Assembly (NCBI GenBank): GCA_944548615.1
Contig: CALYMY010000069.1
Location: 62,001 to 126,000, forward strand
Direction: 5' to 3'
Origin: Micropterix aruncella
Lineage: Eukaryota; Arthropoda; Insecta; Lepidoptera; Micropterigidae
DNA: 64,000 nt
Part shown: positions 1 to 9,071 of the stretch, one piece after another
How the letters are laid out: the number at the start of each line of letters is the position of its first letter
Position numbering within the stretch: position 1 is the first letter of the stretch
The notes under the pieces: model-generated
Seen by the model: the letters and a program-made list of their open reading frames with translations, nothing else
Databases searched by the model: none
Told to the model about the DNA's origin: nothing
Made by a program: the position numbers and the translations under genes

Positions 1-420
1 GAAATTTTGACATTTTGAAAAATTTTATATAAACTTTCATTTTGAACATAGAAATTGTTATGAAAAAATCACATTTTTCGAAATAAATCGAGATAGAGTA
101 AACCTACCGCGTTGCGGTCTTTGGCGAGATCGACACCCCGCTTAAGCTCTACAAAATGGCATTTTTGAAATTTTGATATTTTGAAAATTTTTATATAAAC
201 TTTCATTTTGAACTTGGAAATTATTATGAAAAAATCACATTTTTCGAAATAAATCGAGATAGAGTAAACCTAACGCGTTACGGTGTTCGGACAGAACGAA
301 GGCCTTTGAAATCTCTACGAAATGGCATTTTCGAAATTTTGACATTTTGAATTTTTTTATATAAACTTTCATTTTGAACATAGAAATTGTTATGAAAAAA
401 TCACATTTTTCGAAATAAAT
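1..420 (+). repeat. 166-bp AT-rich satellite, tail of the preceding unit
   Basis: This is the end of a 166-bp monomer array that began upstream of the window. By comparison with unit 1 it holds the tail of monomer 9 (1-43), monomer 10 (44-209, class A), monomer 11 (210-375, class C) and the 45-bp stub (376-420). The stub stops at the junction with the non-repeated block. No gene is seen; the minus-strand open frame over 235-462 crosses the junction and is a by-product of the repeat. Confidence 0.95.
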
Positions 421-588
421 TGGCTTCCGACGTTTGAGGGCTATTGCGCTAAAAGGCATCAATAGTCCTCCCTGTTTATTATTATCTAATAGAGTTTTGC
501 TTTGCGCATCTAACGCTTCTTTTAATTTTCAAATCTGAGTAATATTAACGGAATTATAGACGATTTAATATCTGTATAGGTATATTGA
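421..588. other. Unit 1 spacer between satellite and X-box modules
   Basis: This AT-rich sequence occurs once per unit and begins where the 166-bp homology ends. It has no open frame of note, RNA gene or mobile-element end that I can recognise. It recurs essentially unchanged at the start of every later unit. It could be part of a promoter or intron, but nothing specific supports either. Confidence 0.6.
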
Positions 589-757
589 TTTATCGATTTA
601 ACGGTTTTGTTTCCATAGTAACGAGCTCAGGCGGTGGCCCGACTCGCAATAGAATATTTATCGATTTAACGATTTCTGTTTCTATGGTAACTTCAGCCCT
701 CGTCATACTTGCGAAAGTTTATTTATCGATTTTACGATGTTTGTTTTCAATAGTAGC
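589..757 (+). promoter_or_regulatory. Unit 1: three tandem modules with X-box-like dyads
   Basis: Three degenerate modules start at 589, 657 and 722. Each opens with TTTATCGATTT(T/A)ACG and carries a dyad about 20 bp further on. The dyads are GTTTCCATAGTAAC (609-622), GTTTCTATGGTAAC (678-691) and the degraded GTTTTCAATAGTAGC (743-757). The first two fit the X-box consensus RYYNYYATRRNRAC bound by RFX-family winged-helix factors (DAF-19 in nematodes, Rfx in insects and vertebrates), where such sites drive ciliary and some other genes. The TATCGAT core also resembles the insect DRE element bound by DREF (TATCGATA), a weaker match. A role as promoter or enhancer for the exon 250 bp downstream is inference. 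The modules could instead be a small old tandem repeat with chance matches. Confidence 0.45.
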
Positions 758-977
758 GATCCGAGCCAAGGGAGTTTTAGTATTTTTCCCGCGGCTTCGT
801 TTAATAAATTAAATATTATATTCTTTATTTTATCATATACACACAAGCGAGGTGTCAAAAGATAGGGTTTTAGAACGCTTTTCATTTCATTGCTTCTGCT
901 TTTTATCTCGTCTTCTTCTTCTTCTTTAATTACTTTTCAATACTATTTAATCTGTGCTTTTTCATTTTCATTTTCAG
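758..977 (+). promoter_or_regulatory. Unit 1: intron-like AT-rich stretch ending in a 3' splice site
   Basis: An AT-rich segment leads into a TCTTCTTCTTCTTCTTT run near 910-926. It ends with TTTTTCATTTTCATTTTCAG, whose AG is at 976-977. The last 20 bases before the AG are mostly pyrimidine and contain no competing AG, a textbook metazoan acceptor. Weak branch-point candidates (TTAAT-type) lie about 20-40 bases upstream. No upstream donor is convincing; GAG|GTGTCA near 850 is a weak candidate. An alternative is that the transcript starts within this stretch and the acceptor is fortuitous. Confidence 0.6.
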
Positions 978-1004
978 TGCCTTTGATCAACGAGAAGAGA
1001 CAAT

Positions 1005-1124
1005 ATGGAGACCACAGAAATAGAAGTGCCGTTTCGGAATTTCGAAGAAATACCGGAAAGAGCCAGAGATATTGCCCGCGAGGCGTTAAACGAATTAAAA
1101 GGAGTAAACAACCTACGGAAAGAG
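1005..1124 (+). CDS. Unit 1: 5' coding exon (40 codons) of an unrecognised gene
   Basis: The predicted exon runs from 978 to 1124, with 27 nt of 5' UTR and an ATG at 1005 in strong context (A at -3, G at +4). Forty codons stay open and end in phase 0 at a good donor, AG|GTACGT (GT at 1125). Without splicing, the frame adds 16 residues from the intron and the first 119-bp repeat and stops at 1173-1175 (56 aa). The peptide begins METTEIEVPFRNFEEIPERA. It is highly charged (9 Glu, 1 Asp, 5 Arg, 2 Lys), and residues 17-40 look like an amphipathic helix; it has no signal peptide or membrane segment. I do not recognise the family. Fourteen of 16 units carry it, with no coding change found. It may be the amplified start of a host or mobile-element gene, with later exons outside the window. 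The frame and splice sites agree, but expression is unproven. Confidence 0.5.
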
Positions 1125-1136
1125 GTACGTGACAAG
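1125..1136 (+). promoter_or_regulatory. Unit 1: 5' splice donor
   Basis: AGAG|GTACGTGA matches the MAG|GTRAGT donor consensus at most positions. Only 12 bp separate the exon end from the first 119-bp repeat, so the minisatellite begins almost immediately inside the intron. Confidence 0.55.
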
Positions 1137-2579
1137 GACGAGGGAACTCCTCAACGGTCAACCGTAGAGACGTGAAATTTGGTATAGGCATTCCATTATG
1201 ATGGCAATTACTAAGTTCCACCATGACATGGCTGCTGCACCCAGGGTTGGCTCCCGACGAGGGAACTTCTCAACGGTCAACCGTAGAGACGTGAAATTTG
1301 GTATAGGCATTCCATTATGATGGCAATTACTAAGTTCCACCATGACATGGCTGCTGCACCCAGGGTTGGCTCCCGACGAGGGAACTCCTCAACGGTCAAC
1401 CGTAGAGACGTGAAATTTGGTATAGGCATTCCATTATGATGGCAATTACTAAGTTCCACCATGACATGGCTGCTGCACCCAGGGTTGGCTCCCGACGAGG
1501 GAACTCCTCAACGGTCAACCGTAGAGACGTGAAATTTGGTATAGGCATTCCATTATGATGGCAATTACTAAGTTCCACCATGACATGGCTGCTGCACCCA
1601 GGGTTGGCTCCCGACGAGGGAACTCCTCAACGGTCAACCGTAGAGACGTGAAATTTGGTATAGGCATTCCATTATGACGGCAATTTCTAAGTTCCACCAT
1701 GACATCGCTGCTGCACCCAGGGTTGGCTCCCGACGAGGGAACTCCTCAACGGTCAACCGTAGAGACGTGAAATTTGGTATAGGCATTCCATTATGATGGC
1801 AATTACTAAGTTCCACCATGACATGGCTGCTGCACCCAGGGTTGGCTCCCGACGAGGGAACTCCTCAACGGTCAACCGTAGAGACGTGAAATTTGGTATA
1901 GGCATTCCATTATGATGGCAATTACTAAGTTCCACCATGACATGGCTGCTGCACCCAGGGTTGGCTCCCGACGAGGGAACTCCTCAACGGTCAACCGTAG
2001 AGACGTGAAATTTGGTATAGGCATTCCATTATGATGGCAATTACTAAGTTCCACCATGACATGGCTGCTGCACCCAGGGTTGGCTCCCGACGAGGGAACT
2101 CCTCAACGGTCAACCGTAGAGACGTGAAATTTGGTATAGGCATTCCATTATGATGGCAATTACTAAGTTCCACCATGACATGGCTGCTGCACCCAGGGTT
2201 GGCTCCCGACGAGGGAACTCCTCAACGGTCAACCGTAGAGACGTGAAATTTGGTATAGGCATTCCATTATGACGGCAATTTCTAAGTTCCACCATGACAT
2301 CGCTGCTGCACCCAGGGTTGGCTCCCGACGAGGGAACTCCTCAACGGTCAACCGTAGAGACGTGAAATTTGGTATAGGCATTCCATTATGATGGCAATTA
2401 CTAAGTTCCACCATGACATGGCTGCTGCACCCAGGGTTGGCTCCCGACGAGGGAACTCCTCAACGGTCAACCGTAGAGACGTGAAATTTGGTATAGGCAT
2501 TCCATTATGATGGCAATTACTAAGTTCCACCATGACATGGCTGCTGCACCCAGGGTTGGCTCCCGACGAGGGAACTCCT
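1137..2579 (+). repeat. Unit 1: 119-bp minisatellite, 12 copies
   Basis: Twelve exact-length 119-bp copies start at GACGAGGGAACT (1137, 1256, ... 2446), followed by 15 bp of a thirteenth. Most copies read GATGGCAATTACTAAG and GACATGGCTG. Copies 5 (1613-1731) and 10 (2208-2326) instead read GACGGCAATTTCTAAG and GACATCGCTG. Copy 2 uniquely has AACTTCTC for AACTCCTC. The variant spacing shows a 5-copy sub-order of 595 bp. Each copy contains the inverted repeat ACGGT-CA-ACCGT. Because 119 is not a multiple of 3, the overlapping 61-residue minus-strand frames are by-products of repetition. Confidence 0.97.
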
Positions 2580-4450
2580 GAACATAGAAATTGTTATGAA
2601 TAAATGTCATTTTTCGAAAAAGACCGTGATAGAGTAAATAAAACGCGTTACGGTGTTTGGGCATAACGAAGGCCTTTGAAATCTCTACGAAATGGCATTT
2701 TCGAAATTTTGACATTTTGAAATTTTTTATATAAACTTTCATTTTGAACATAGAAATTGTTATGAAAAAATCACATTTTTCACAAAAGAACGAGATAGAG
2801 TAAACCTACCGCGTTGCGGTCTTTGGCGAGATCGACACCCCGCTTAAGCTCTACAAAATGGCATTTTTGAAATTTTGACTTTTTGAAAAATTTTATATAA
2901 AATTTCATTTTAAACATAGAAATTATTATGAAAAAATCATATTTTTCGAAAAAGATCGTGATAGAGTAAACCTATAGGGTTACGGCGTTCGGACAGAACG
3001 ACGGCCTTGGTAATCTCTACAAAATGGCATTTTCGAAATTTTGACATTTTGAAAAATTTTATATAAAATTTCATTTTAAACATAGAAATTGTTATGAAAA
3101 AATCACATTTTTCGAAAAAGATCGTGATAGAGTAAACCTATAGGGTTACGGCGTTCGGACAGAACGACGGCCTTGGTAATCTCTACAAAATGGCATTTTC
3201 GAAATTTTGACATTTTGAAATTTTTTATATAAACTTTCATTTTGAACATAGAAATTGTTATGAAAAAATCACATTTTTCGAAATAAATCGAGATAGAGTA
3301 AACCTACCGCGTTGCGGTCTTTGGCGAGATCGACACCCCGCTTAAGCTCTACAAAATGGCATTTTTGAAATTTTGACATTTTGAAAAATTTTATATAAAA
3401 TTTCATTTTAAACATAGAAATTATAATGAAAAAATCACATTTTTCGAAAAAGATCGTGATAGAGTAAACCTATAGCGTTACGGCGTTCGGACAGAACCAC
3501 GGCCTTGGTAATCTCTACGAAATGGCATTTTCGAAATTTTGACATTTTGAAATTTTTTATATAAACTTTCATTTTGAACATAGAAATTGTTATGAATAAA
3601 TGACATTTTTCGAAAAAGACCGTGATAGAGTAAACCTACCGCGTTGCGGTCTTTGGCTAGATCGACACCCCGCTTAAGCTCTACAAAATGGCATTTTTGA
3701 AATTTTGACATTTTGAAAAATTTTATATAAAATTTCATTTTAAACATAGAAATTATTATGAAAAAATCACATTTTTCGAAAAAGATCGTGATAGAGTAAA
3801 CCTATAGCGTTACGGCGTTCGGACAGAACGACGGCCTTGGTAATCTCTACAAAATGGCATTTTCGAAATTTTGACATTTTGAAAAATTTTATATAAAATT
3901 TCATTTTAAACATAGAAATTGTTATGAAAAAATCACATTTTTCGAAAAAGATCGTGATAGAGTAAACCTATAGCGTTACGGCGTTCGGACAGAACGACGA
4001 CCTTGGTAATCTCTACAAAATGGCATTTTCGAAATTTTGACATTTTGAAAAATTTTATATAAACTTTCATTTTGAACATAGAAATTGTTATGAAAAAATC
4101 ACATTTTTCGAAATAAATCGAGATAGAGTAAACCTACCGCGTTGCGGTCTTTGGCGAGATCGACACCCCGCTTAAGCTCTACAAAATGGCATTTTTGAAA
4201 TTTTGATATTTTGAAAATTTTTATATAAACTTTCATTTTGAACTTGGAAATTATTATGAAAAAATCACATTTTTCGAAATAAATCGAGATAGAGTAAACC
4301 TAACGCGTTACGGTGTTCGGACAGAACGAAGGCCTTTGAAATCTCTACGAAATGGCATTTTCGAAATTTTGACATTTTGAATTTTTTTATATAAACTTTC
4401 ATTTTGAACATAGAAATTGTTATGAAAAAATCACATTTTTCGAAATAAAT
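2580..4450 (+). repeat. Unit 1: 166-bp AT-rich satellite, 11 monomers plus 45-bp stub
   Basis: Monomers start at 2580, 2746, 2912, 3078, 3244, 3410, 3576, 3742, 3908, 4074 and 4240; the stub starts at 4406. All share an AT-rich half with GAAAAAATCACATTTTTC and TTTTATATAAA. They differ in a ~60-bp GC-richer segment that defines three classes. Class A reads CCGCGTTGCGGTCTTTGGC, class B TAGSGTTACGGCGTTCGG and class C ACGCGTTACGGTGTT. The order is C-A-B-B-A-B-A-B-B-A-C. The array joins the 119-bp repeat at ACTCCT|GAACATAG. No gene is seen; minus-strand frames of 75-94 residues arise from repetition and from 166 being 1 mod 3. Confidence 0.96.
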
Positions 4451-4618
4451 TGGCTTCCGACGTTTGAGGGCTATTGCGCTAAAAGGCATCAATAGTCCTC
4501 CCTGTTTATTATTATCTAATAGAGTTTTGCTTTGCGCATCTAACGCTTCTTTTAATTTTCAAATCTGAGTAATATTAACGGAATTATAGACGATTTAATA
4601 TCTGTATAGGTATATTGA

Positions 4619-4787
4619 TTTATCGATTTAACGGTTTTGTTTCCATAGTAACGAGCTCAGGCGGTGGCCCGACTCGCAATAGAATATTTATCGATTTAAC
4701 GATTTCTGTTTCTATGGTAACTTCAGCCCTCGTCATACTTGCGAAAGTTTATTTATCGATTTTACGATGTTTGTTTTCAATAGTAGC
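4619..4787 (+). promoter_or_regulatory. Unit 2: X-box-like modules
   Basis: Exact consensus dyads lie at 4639-4652 and 4708-4721, with the degraded third at 4773-4787. No change from unit 1 is visible. Flanking spacer 4451-4618 and intron-like stretch 4788-5007 hold nothing further. Confidence 0.45.
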
Positions 4788-5034
4788 GATCCGAGCCAAG
4801 GGAGTTTTAGTATTTTTCCCGCGGCTTCGTTTAATAAATTAAATATTATATTCTTTATTTTATCATATACACACAAGCGAGGTGTCAAAAGATAGGGTTT
4901 TAGAACGCTTTTCATTTCATTGCTTCTGCTTTTTATCTCGTCTTCTTCTTCTTCTTTAATTACTTTTCAATACTATTTAATCTGTGCTTTTTCATTTTCA
5001 TTTTCAGTGCCTTTGATCAACGAGAAGAGACAAT

Positions 5035-5154
5035 ATGGAGACCACAGAAATAGAAGTGCCGTTTCGGAATTTCGAAGAAATACCGGAAAGAGCCAGAGAT
5101 ATTGCCCGCGAGGCGTTAAACGAATTAAAAGGAGTAAACAACCTACGGAAAGAG
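5035..5154 (+). CDS. Unit 2: 5' coding exon copy
   Basis: The exon starts at 5008 after the acceptor AG. The ATG is at 5035, the donor GT at 5155 and the unspliced stop ends at 5205. It encodes the same 40-residue peptide as unit 1. Confidence 0.5.
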
Positions 5155-5166
5155 GTACGTGACAAG

Positions 5167-6609
5167 GACGAGGGAACTCCTCAACGGTCAACCGTAGAGA
5201 CGTGAAATTTGGTATAGGCATTCCATTATGATGGCAATTACTAAGTTCCACCATGACATGGCTGCTGCACCCAGGGTTGGCTCCCGACGAGGGAACTTCT
5301 CAACGGTCAACCGTAGAGACGTGAAATTTGGTATAGGCATTCCATTATGATGGCAATTACTAAGTTCCACCATGACATGGCTGCTGCACCCAGGGTTGGC
5401 TCCCGACGAGGGAACTCCTCAACGGTCAACCGTAGAGACGTGAAATTTGGTATAGGCATTCCATTATGATGGCAATTACTAAGTTCCACCATGACATGGC
5501 TGCTGCACCCAGGGTTGGCTCCCGACGAGGGAACTCCTCAACGGTCAACCGTAGAGACGTGAAATTTGGTATAGGCATTCCATTATGATGGCAATTACTA
5601 AGTTCCACCATGACATGGCTGCTGCACCCAGGGTTGGCTCCCGACGAGGGAACTCCTCAACGGTCAACCGTAGAGACGTGAAATTTGGTATAGGCATTCC
5701 ATTATGACGGCAATTTCTAAGTTCCACCATGACATCGCTGCTGCACCCAGGGTTGGCTCCCGACGAGGGAACTCCTCAACGGTCAACCGTAGAGACGTGA
5801 AATTTGGTATAGGCATTCCATTATGATGGCAATTACTAAGTTCCACCATGACATGGCTGCTGCACCCAGGGTTGGCTCCCGACGAGGGAACTCCTCAACG
5901 GTCAACCGTAGAGACGTGAAATTTGGTATAGGCATTCCATTATGATGGCAATTACTAAGTTCCACCATGACATGGCTGCTGCACCCAGGGTTGGCTCCCG
6001 ACGAGGGAACTCCTCAACGGTCAACCGTAGAGACGTGAAATTTGGTATAGGCATTCCATTATGATGGCAATTACTAAGTTCCACCATGACATGGCTGCTG
6101 CACCCAGGGTTGGCTCCCGACGAGGGAACTCCTCAACGGTCAACCGTAGAGACGTGAAATTTGGTATAGGCATTCCATTATGATGGCAATTACTAAGTTC
6201 CACCATGACATGGCTGCTGCACCCAGGGTTGGCTCCCGACGAGGGAACTCCTCAACGGTCAACCGTAGAGACGTGAAATTTGGTATAGGCATTCCATTAT
6301 GATGGCAATTACTAAGTTCCACCATGACATGGCTGCTGCACCCAGGGTTGGCTCCCGACGAGGGAACTCCTCAACGGTCAACCGTAGAGACGTGAAATTT
6401 GGTATAGGCATTCCATTATGACGGCAATTTCTAAGTTCCACCATGACATCGCTGCTGCACCCAGGGTTGGCTCCCGACGAGGGAACTCCTCAACGGTCAA
6501 CCGTAGAGACGTGAAATTTGGTATAGGCATTCCATTATGATGGCAATTACTAAGTTCCACCATGACATGGCTGCTGCACCCAGGGTTGGCTCCCGACGAG
6601 GGAACTCCT
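5167..6609 (+). repeat. Unit 2: 119-bp minisatellite, 12 copies
   Basis: Standard 12-copy array with variant copies at positions 5 and 10 and the AACTTCTC copy at position 2. Confidence 0.97.
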
Positions 6610-8487
6610 GAACATAGAAATTGTTATGAATAAATGTCATTTTTCGAAAAAGACCGTGATAGAGTAAATAAAACGCGTTACGGTGTTTGGGCATAACGAA
6701 GGCCTTTGAAATCTCTACGAAATGGCATTTTCGAAATTTTGACATTTTGAAATTTTTTATATAAACTTTCATTTTGAACATAGAAATTGTTATGAAAAAA
6801 TCACATTTTTCACAAAAGAACGAGATAGAGTAAACCTACCGCGTTGCGGTCTTTGGCGAGATCGACACCCCGCTTAAGCTCTACAAAATGGCATTTTTGA
6901 AATTTTGACTTTTTGAAAAATTTTATATAAAATTTCATTTTAAACATAGAAATTATAATGAAAAAATCACATTTTTCGAAAAAGATCGTGATAGAGTAAA
7001 CCTATAGCGTTACGGCGTTCGGACAGAACAACGGCCTTGGTAATCTCTACAAAATGGCATTTTCGAAATTTTGACATTTTGAAAAATTTTATATAAAATT
7101 TCATTTTAAACATAGAAATTGTTATGAAAAAATCACATTTTTCGAAAAAGATCGTGATAGAGTAAACCTATAGGGTTACGGCGTTCGGACAGAACGACGG
7201 CCTTGGTAATCTCTACAAAATGGCATTTTCGAAATTTTGACATTTTGAAATTTTTTATATAAACTTTCATTTTGAACATAGAAATTGTTATGAAAAAATC
7301 ACATTTTTCGAAATAAATCGAGATAGAGTAAACCTACCGCGTTGCGGTCTTTGGCGAGATCGACACCCCGCTTAAGCTCTACAAAATGGCATTTTTGAAA
7401 TTTTGACATTTTGAAAAATTTTATATAAAATTTCATTTTAAACATAGAAATTATAATGAAAAAATCACATTTTTCGAAAAAGATCGTGATAGAGTAAACC
7501 TATAGCGTTACGGCGTTCGGACAGAACAACGGCCTTGGTAATCTCTACGAAATGGCATTTTCTAAATTTTGACATTTTGAAATTTTTTATATAAACTTTC
7601 ATTTTGAACATAGAAATTGTTATGAATAAATGACATTTTTCGAAAAAGACCGTGATAGAGTAAACCTACCGCGTTGCGGTCTTTGGCTAGATCGACACCC
7701 CGCTTAAGCTCTACAAAATGGCATTTTTGAAATTTTGACATTTTGAAAAATTTTATATAAAATTTCATTTTAAACATAGAAATTATTATGAAAAAATCAC
7801 ATTTTTCGAAAAAGATCGTGATAGAGTAAACCTATAGCGTTACGGCGTTCGGACAGAACGACGGCCTTGGTAATCTCTACAAAATGGCATTTTCGAAATT
7901 TTGACATTTTGAAAAATTTTATATAAAATTTCATTTTAAACATAGAAATTGTTATGAAAAAATCACATTTTTCGAAAAAGATCGTGATAGAGTAAACCTA
8001 TAGCGTTACGGCGTTCGGACAGAACGACGACCTTGGTAATCTCTACAAAATGGCATTTTCGAAATTTTGACATTTTGAAAAATTTTATATAAACTTTCAT
8101 TTTGAACATAGAAATTGTTATGAAAAAATCACATTTTTCGAAATAAATCGAGATAGAGTAAACCTACCGCGTTGCGGTCTTTGGCGAGATCGACACCCCG
8201 CTTAAGCTCTACAAAATGGCATTTTTGAAATTTTGATATTTTGAAAATTTTTATATAAACTTTCATTTGAACTTGGAAATTATTATGAAAAAATCACATT
8301 CAAATAATCGAGAAATAAATCGAACGATACGAGTACGACAGAACGAAGCCGTTTCGGAGATCGACAGAACGAAGATGGCAATCTCTACGAAATGGCATTT
8401 CGAAATTGACATTTTGAATTTTTTTATATAAACTTTCATTTTGAACATAGAAATTGTTATGAAAAAATCACATTTTTCGAAATAAAT
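6610..8487 (+). repeat. Unit 2: 166-bp satellite, 11 monomers plus stub, with an irregular segment
   Basis: Monomer 3 (from 6942) does not carry the usual ATTATTATG, TCATATTT and TAGGGTT marks. It reads like monomer 6 (ATAATG, TAGCGTT), and both monomers 3 and 6 (from 7440) share the unit-specific CAGAACAACGG. This suggests conversion within the array. Monomer 11 is disrupted over about 8266-8410, with shortened homopolymers and rearranged short words, giving a net +7 bp. That stretch may be a consensus error. Confidence 0.93.
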
Positions 8488-8655
8488 TGGCTTCCGACGT
8501 TTGAGGGCTATTGCGCTAAAAGGCATCAATAGTCCTCCCTGTTTATTATTATCTAATAGAGTTTTGCTTTGCGCATCTAACGCTTCTTTTAATTTTCAAA
8601 TCTGAGTAATATTAACGGAATTATAGACGATTTAATATCTGTATAGGTATATTGA

Positions 8656-8824
8656 TTTATCGATTTAACGGTTTTGTTTCCATAGTAACGAGCTCAGGCG
8701 GTGGCCCGACTCGCAATAGAATATTTATCGATTTAACGATTTCTGTTTCTATGGTAACTTCAGCCCTCGTCATACTTGCGAAAGTTTATTTATCGATTTT
8801 ACGATGTTTGTTTTCAATAGTAGC
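8656..8824 (+). promoter_or_regulatory. Unit 3: X-box-like modules
   Basis: Dyads at 8676-8689 and 8745-8758 are unchanged; the third is at 8810-8824. The spacer before (8488-8655) and the intron-like stretch after (to 9044) match unit 1. Confidence 0.45.
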
Positions 8825-9071
8825 GATCCGAGCCAAGGGAGTTTTAGTATTTTTCCCGCGGCTTCGTTTAATAAATTAAATATTATATTCTTTATTTTAT
8901 CATATACACACAAGCGAGGTGTCAAAAGATAGGGTTTTAGAACGCTTTTCATTTCATTGCTTCTGCTTTTTATCTCGTCTTCTTCTTCTTCTTTAATTAC
9001 TTTTCAATACTATTTAATCTGTGCTTTTTCATTTTCATTTTCAGTGCCTTTGATCAACGAGAAGAGACAAT

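Noticed and set aside
585..812. 75-residue plus-strand frame over the X-box modules
   Set aside because: It starts at TTG, runs through the three modules and has no ATG or splice support. It is destroyed in units 9, 10 and 15 by indels.
890..1132. 80-residue plus-strand frame covering the exon in another frame
   Set aside because: It starts at TTG inside the pyrimidine tract and crosses the acceptor. The ATG frame has strong start context and fits both splice sites.
421..1136. Transposon with terminal inverted repeats or target-site duplications around the non-repeated block
   Set aside because: The sequences at 421 and 1136 are not inverted repeats of each other, and no flanking duplication or transposase fragment is recognised.
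1138..1148. NF-kappaB/Rel-like site (GGGAACTCCT) in each 119-bp copy
   Set aside because: It departs from the GGGRNWYYCC consensus at the sixth and last positions, and such short motifs are common by chance.
943..1224. 93-residue minus-strand frame antisense to the exon
   Set aside because: Its C-terminal part is the reverse complement of the pyrimidine tract and exon and its N-terminal part comes from the minisatellite. It has no splice or start signal of its own.
1158..2533. Series of overlapping 61-residue minus-strand open frames over the 119-bp array, each sharing a start motif MVEL(S/R)NC
   Set aside because: They recur every 119 bp because the DNA repeats. Since 119 is not a multiple of 3, each sits in a different frame and overlaps its neighbours. 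No promoter or independent coding signal is seen.
1137..2579. CRISPR array
   Set aside because: The copies are contiguous 119-bp tandem repeats with no variable spacers, and the setting is eukaryotic.
2467..2751. 94-residue minus-strand open frame crossing from the 166-bp to the 119-bp array, and similar 75-89-residue frames in the 166-bp arrays
   Set aside because: Low-complexity Lys/Phe-rich translations of AT-rich satellite. They span junctions of unrelated repeats, and their length follows stop spacing in the monomer.
2580..4450. CENP-B box in the 166-bp satellite
   Set aside because: No match to the YTTCGTTGGAARCGGGA core is visible in any monomer class.
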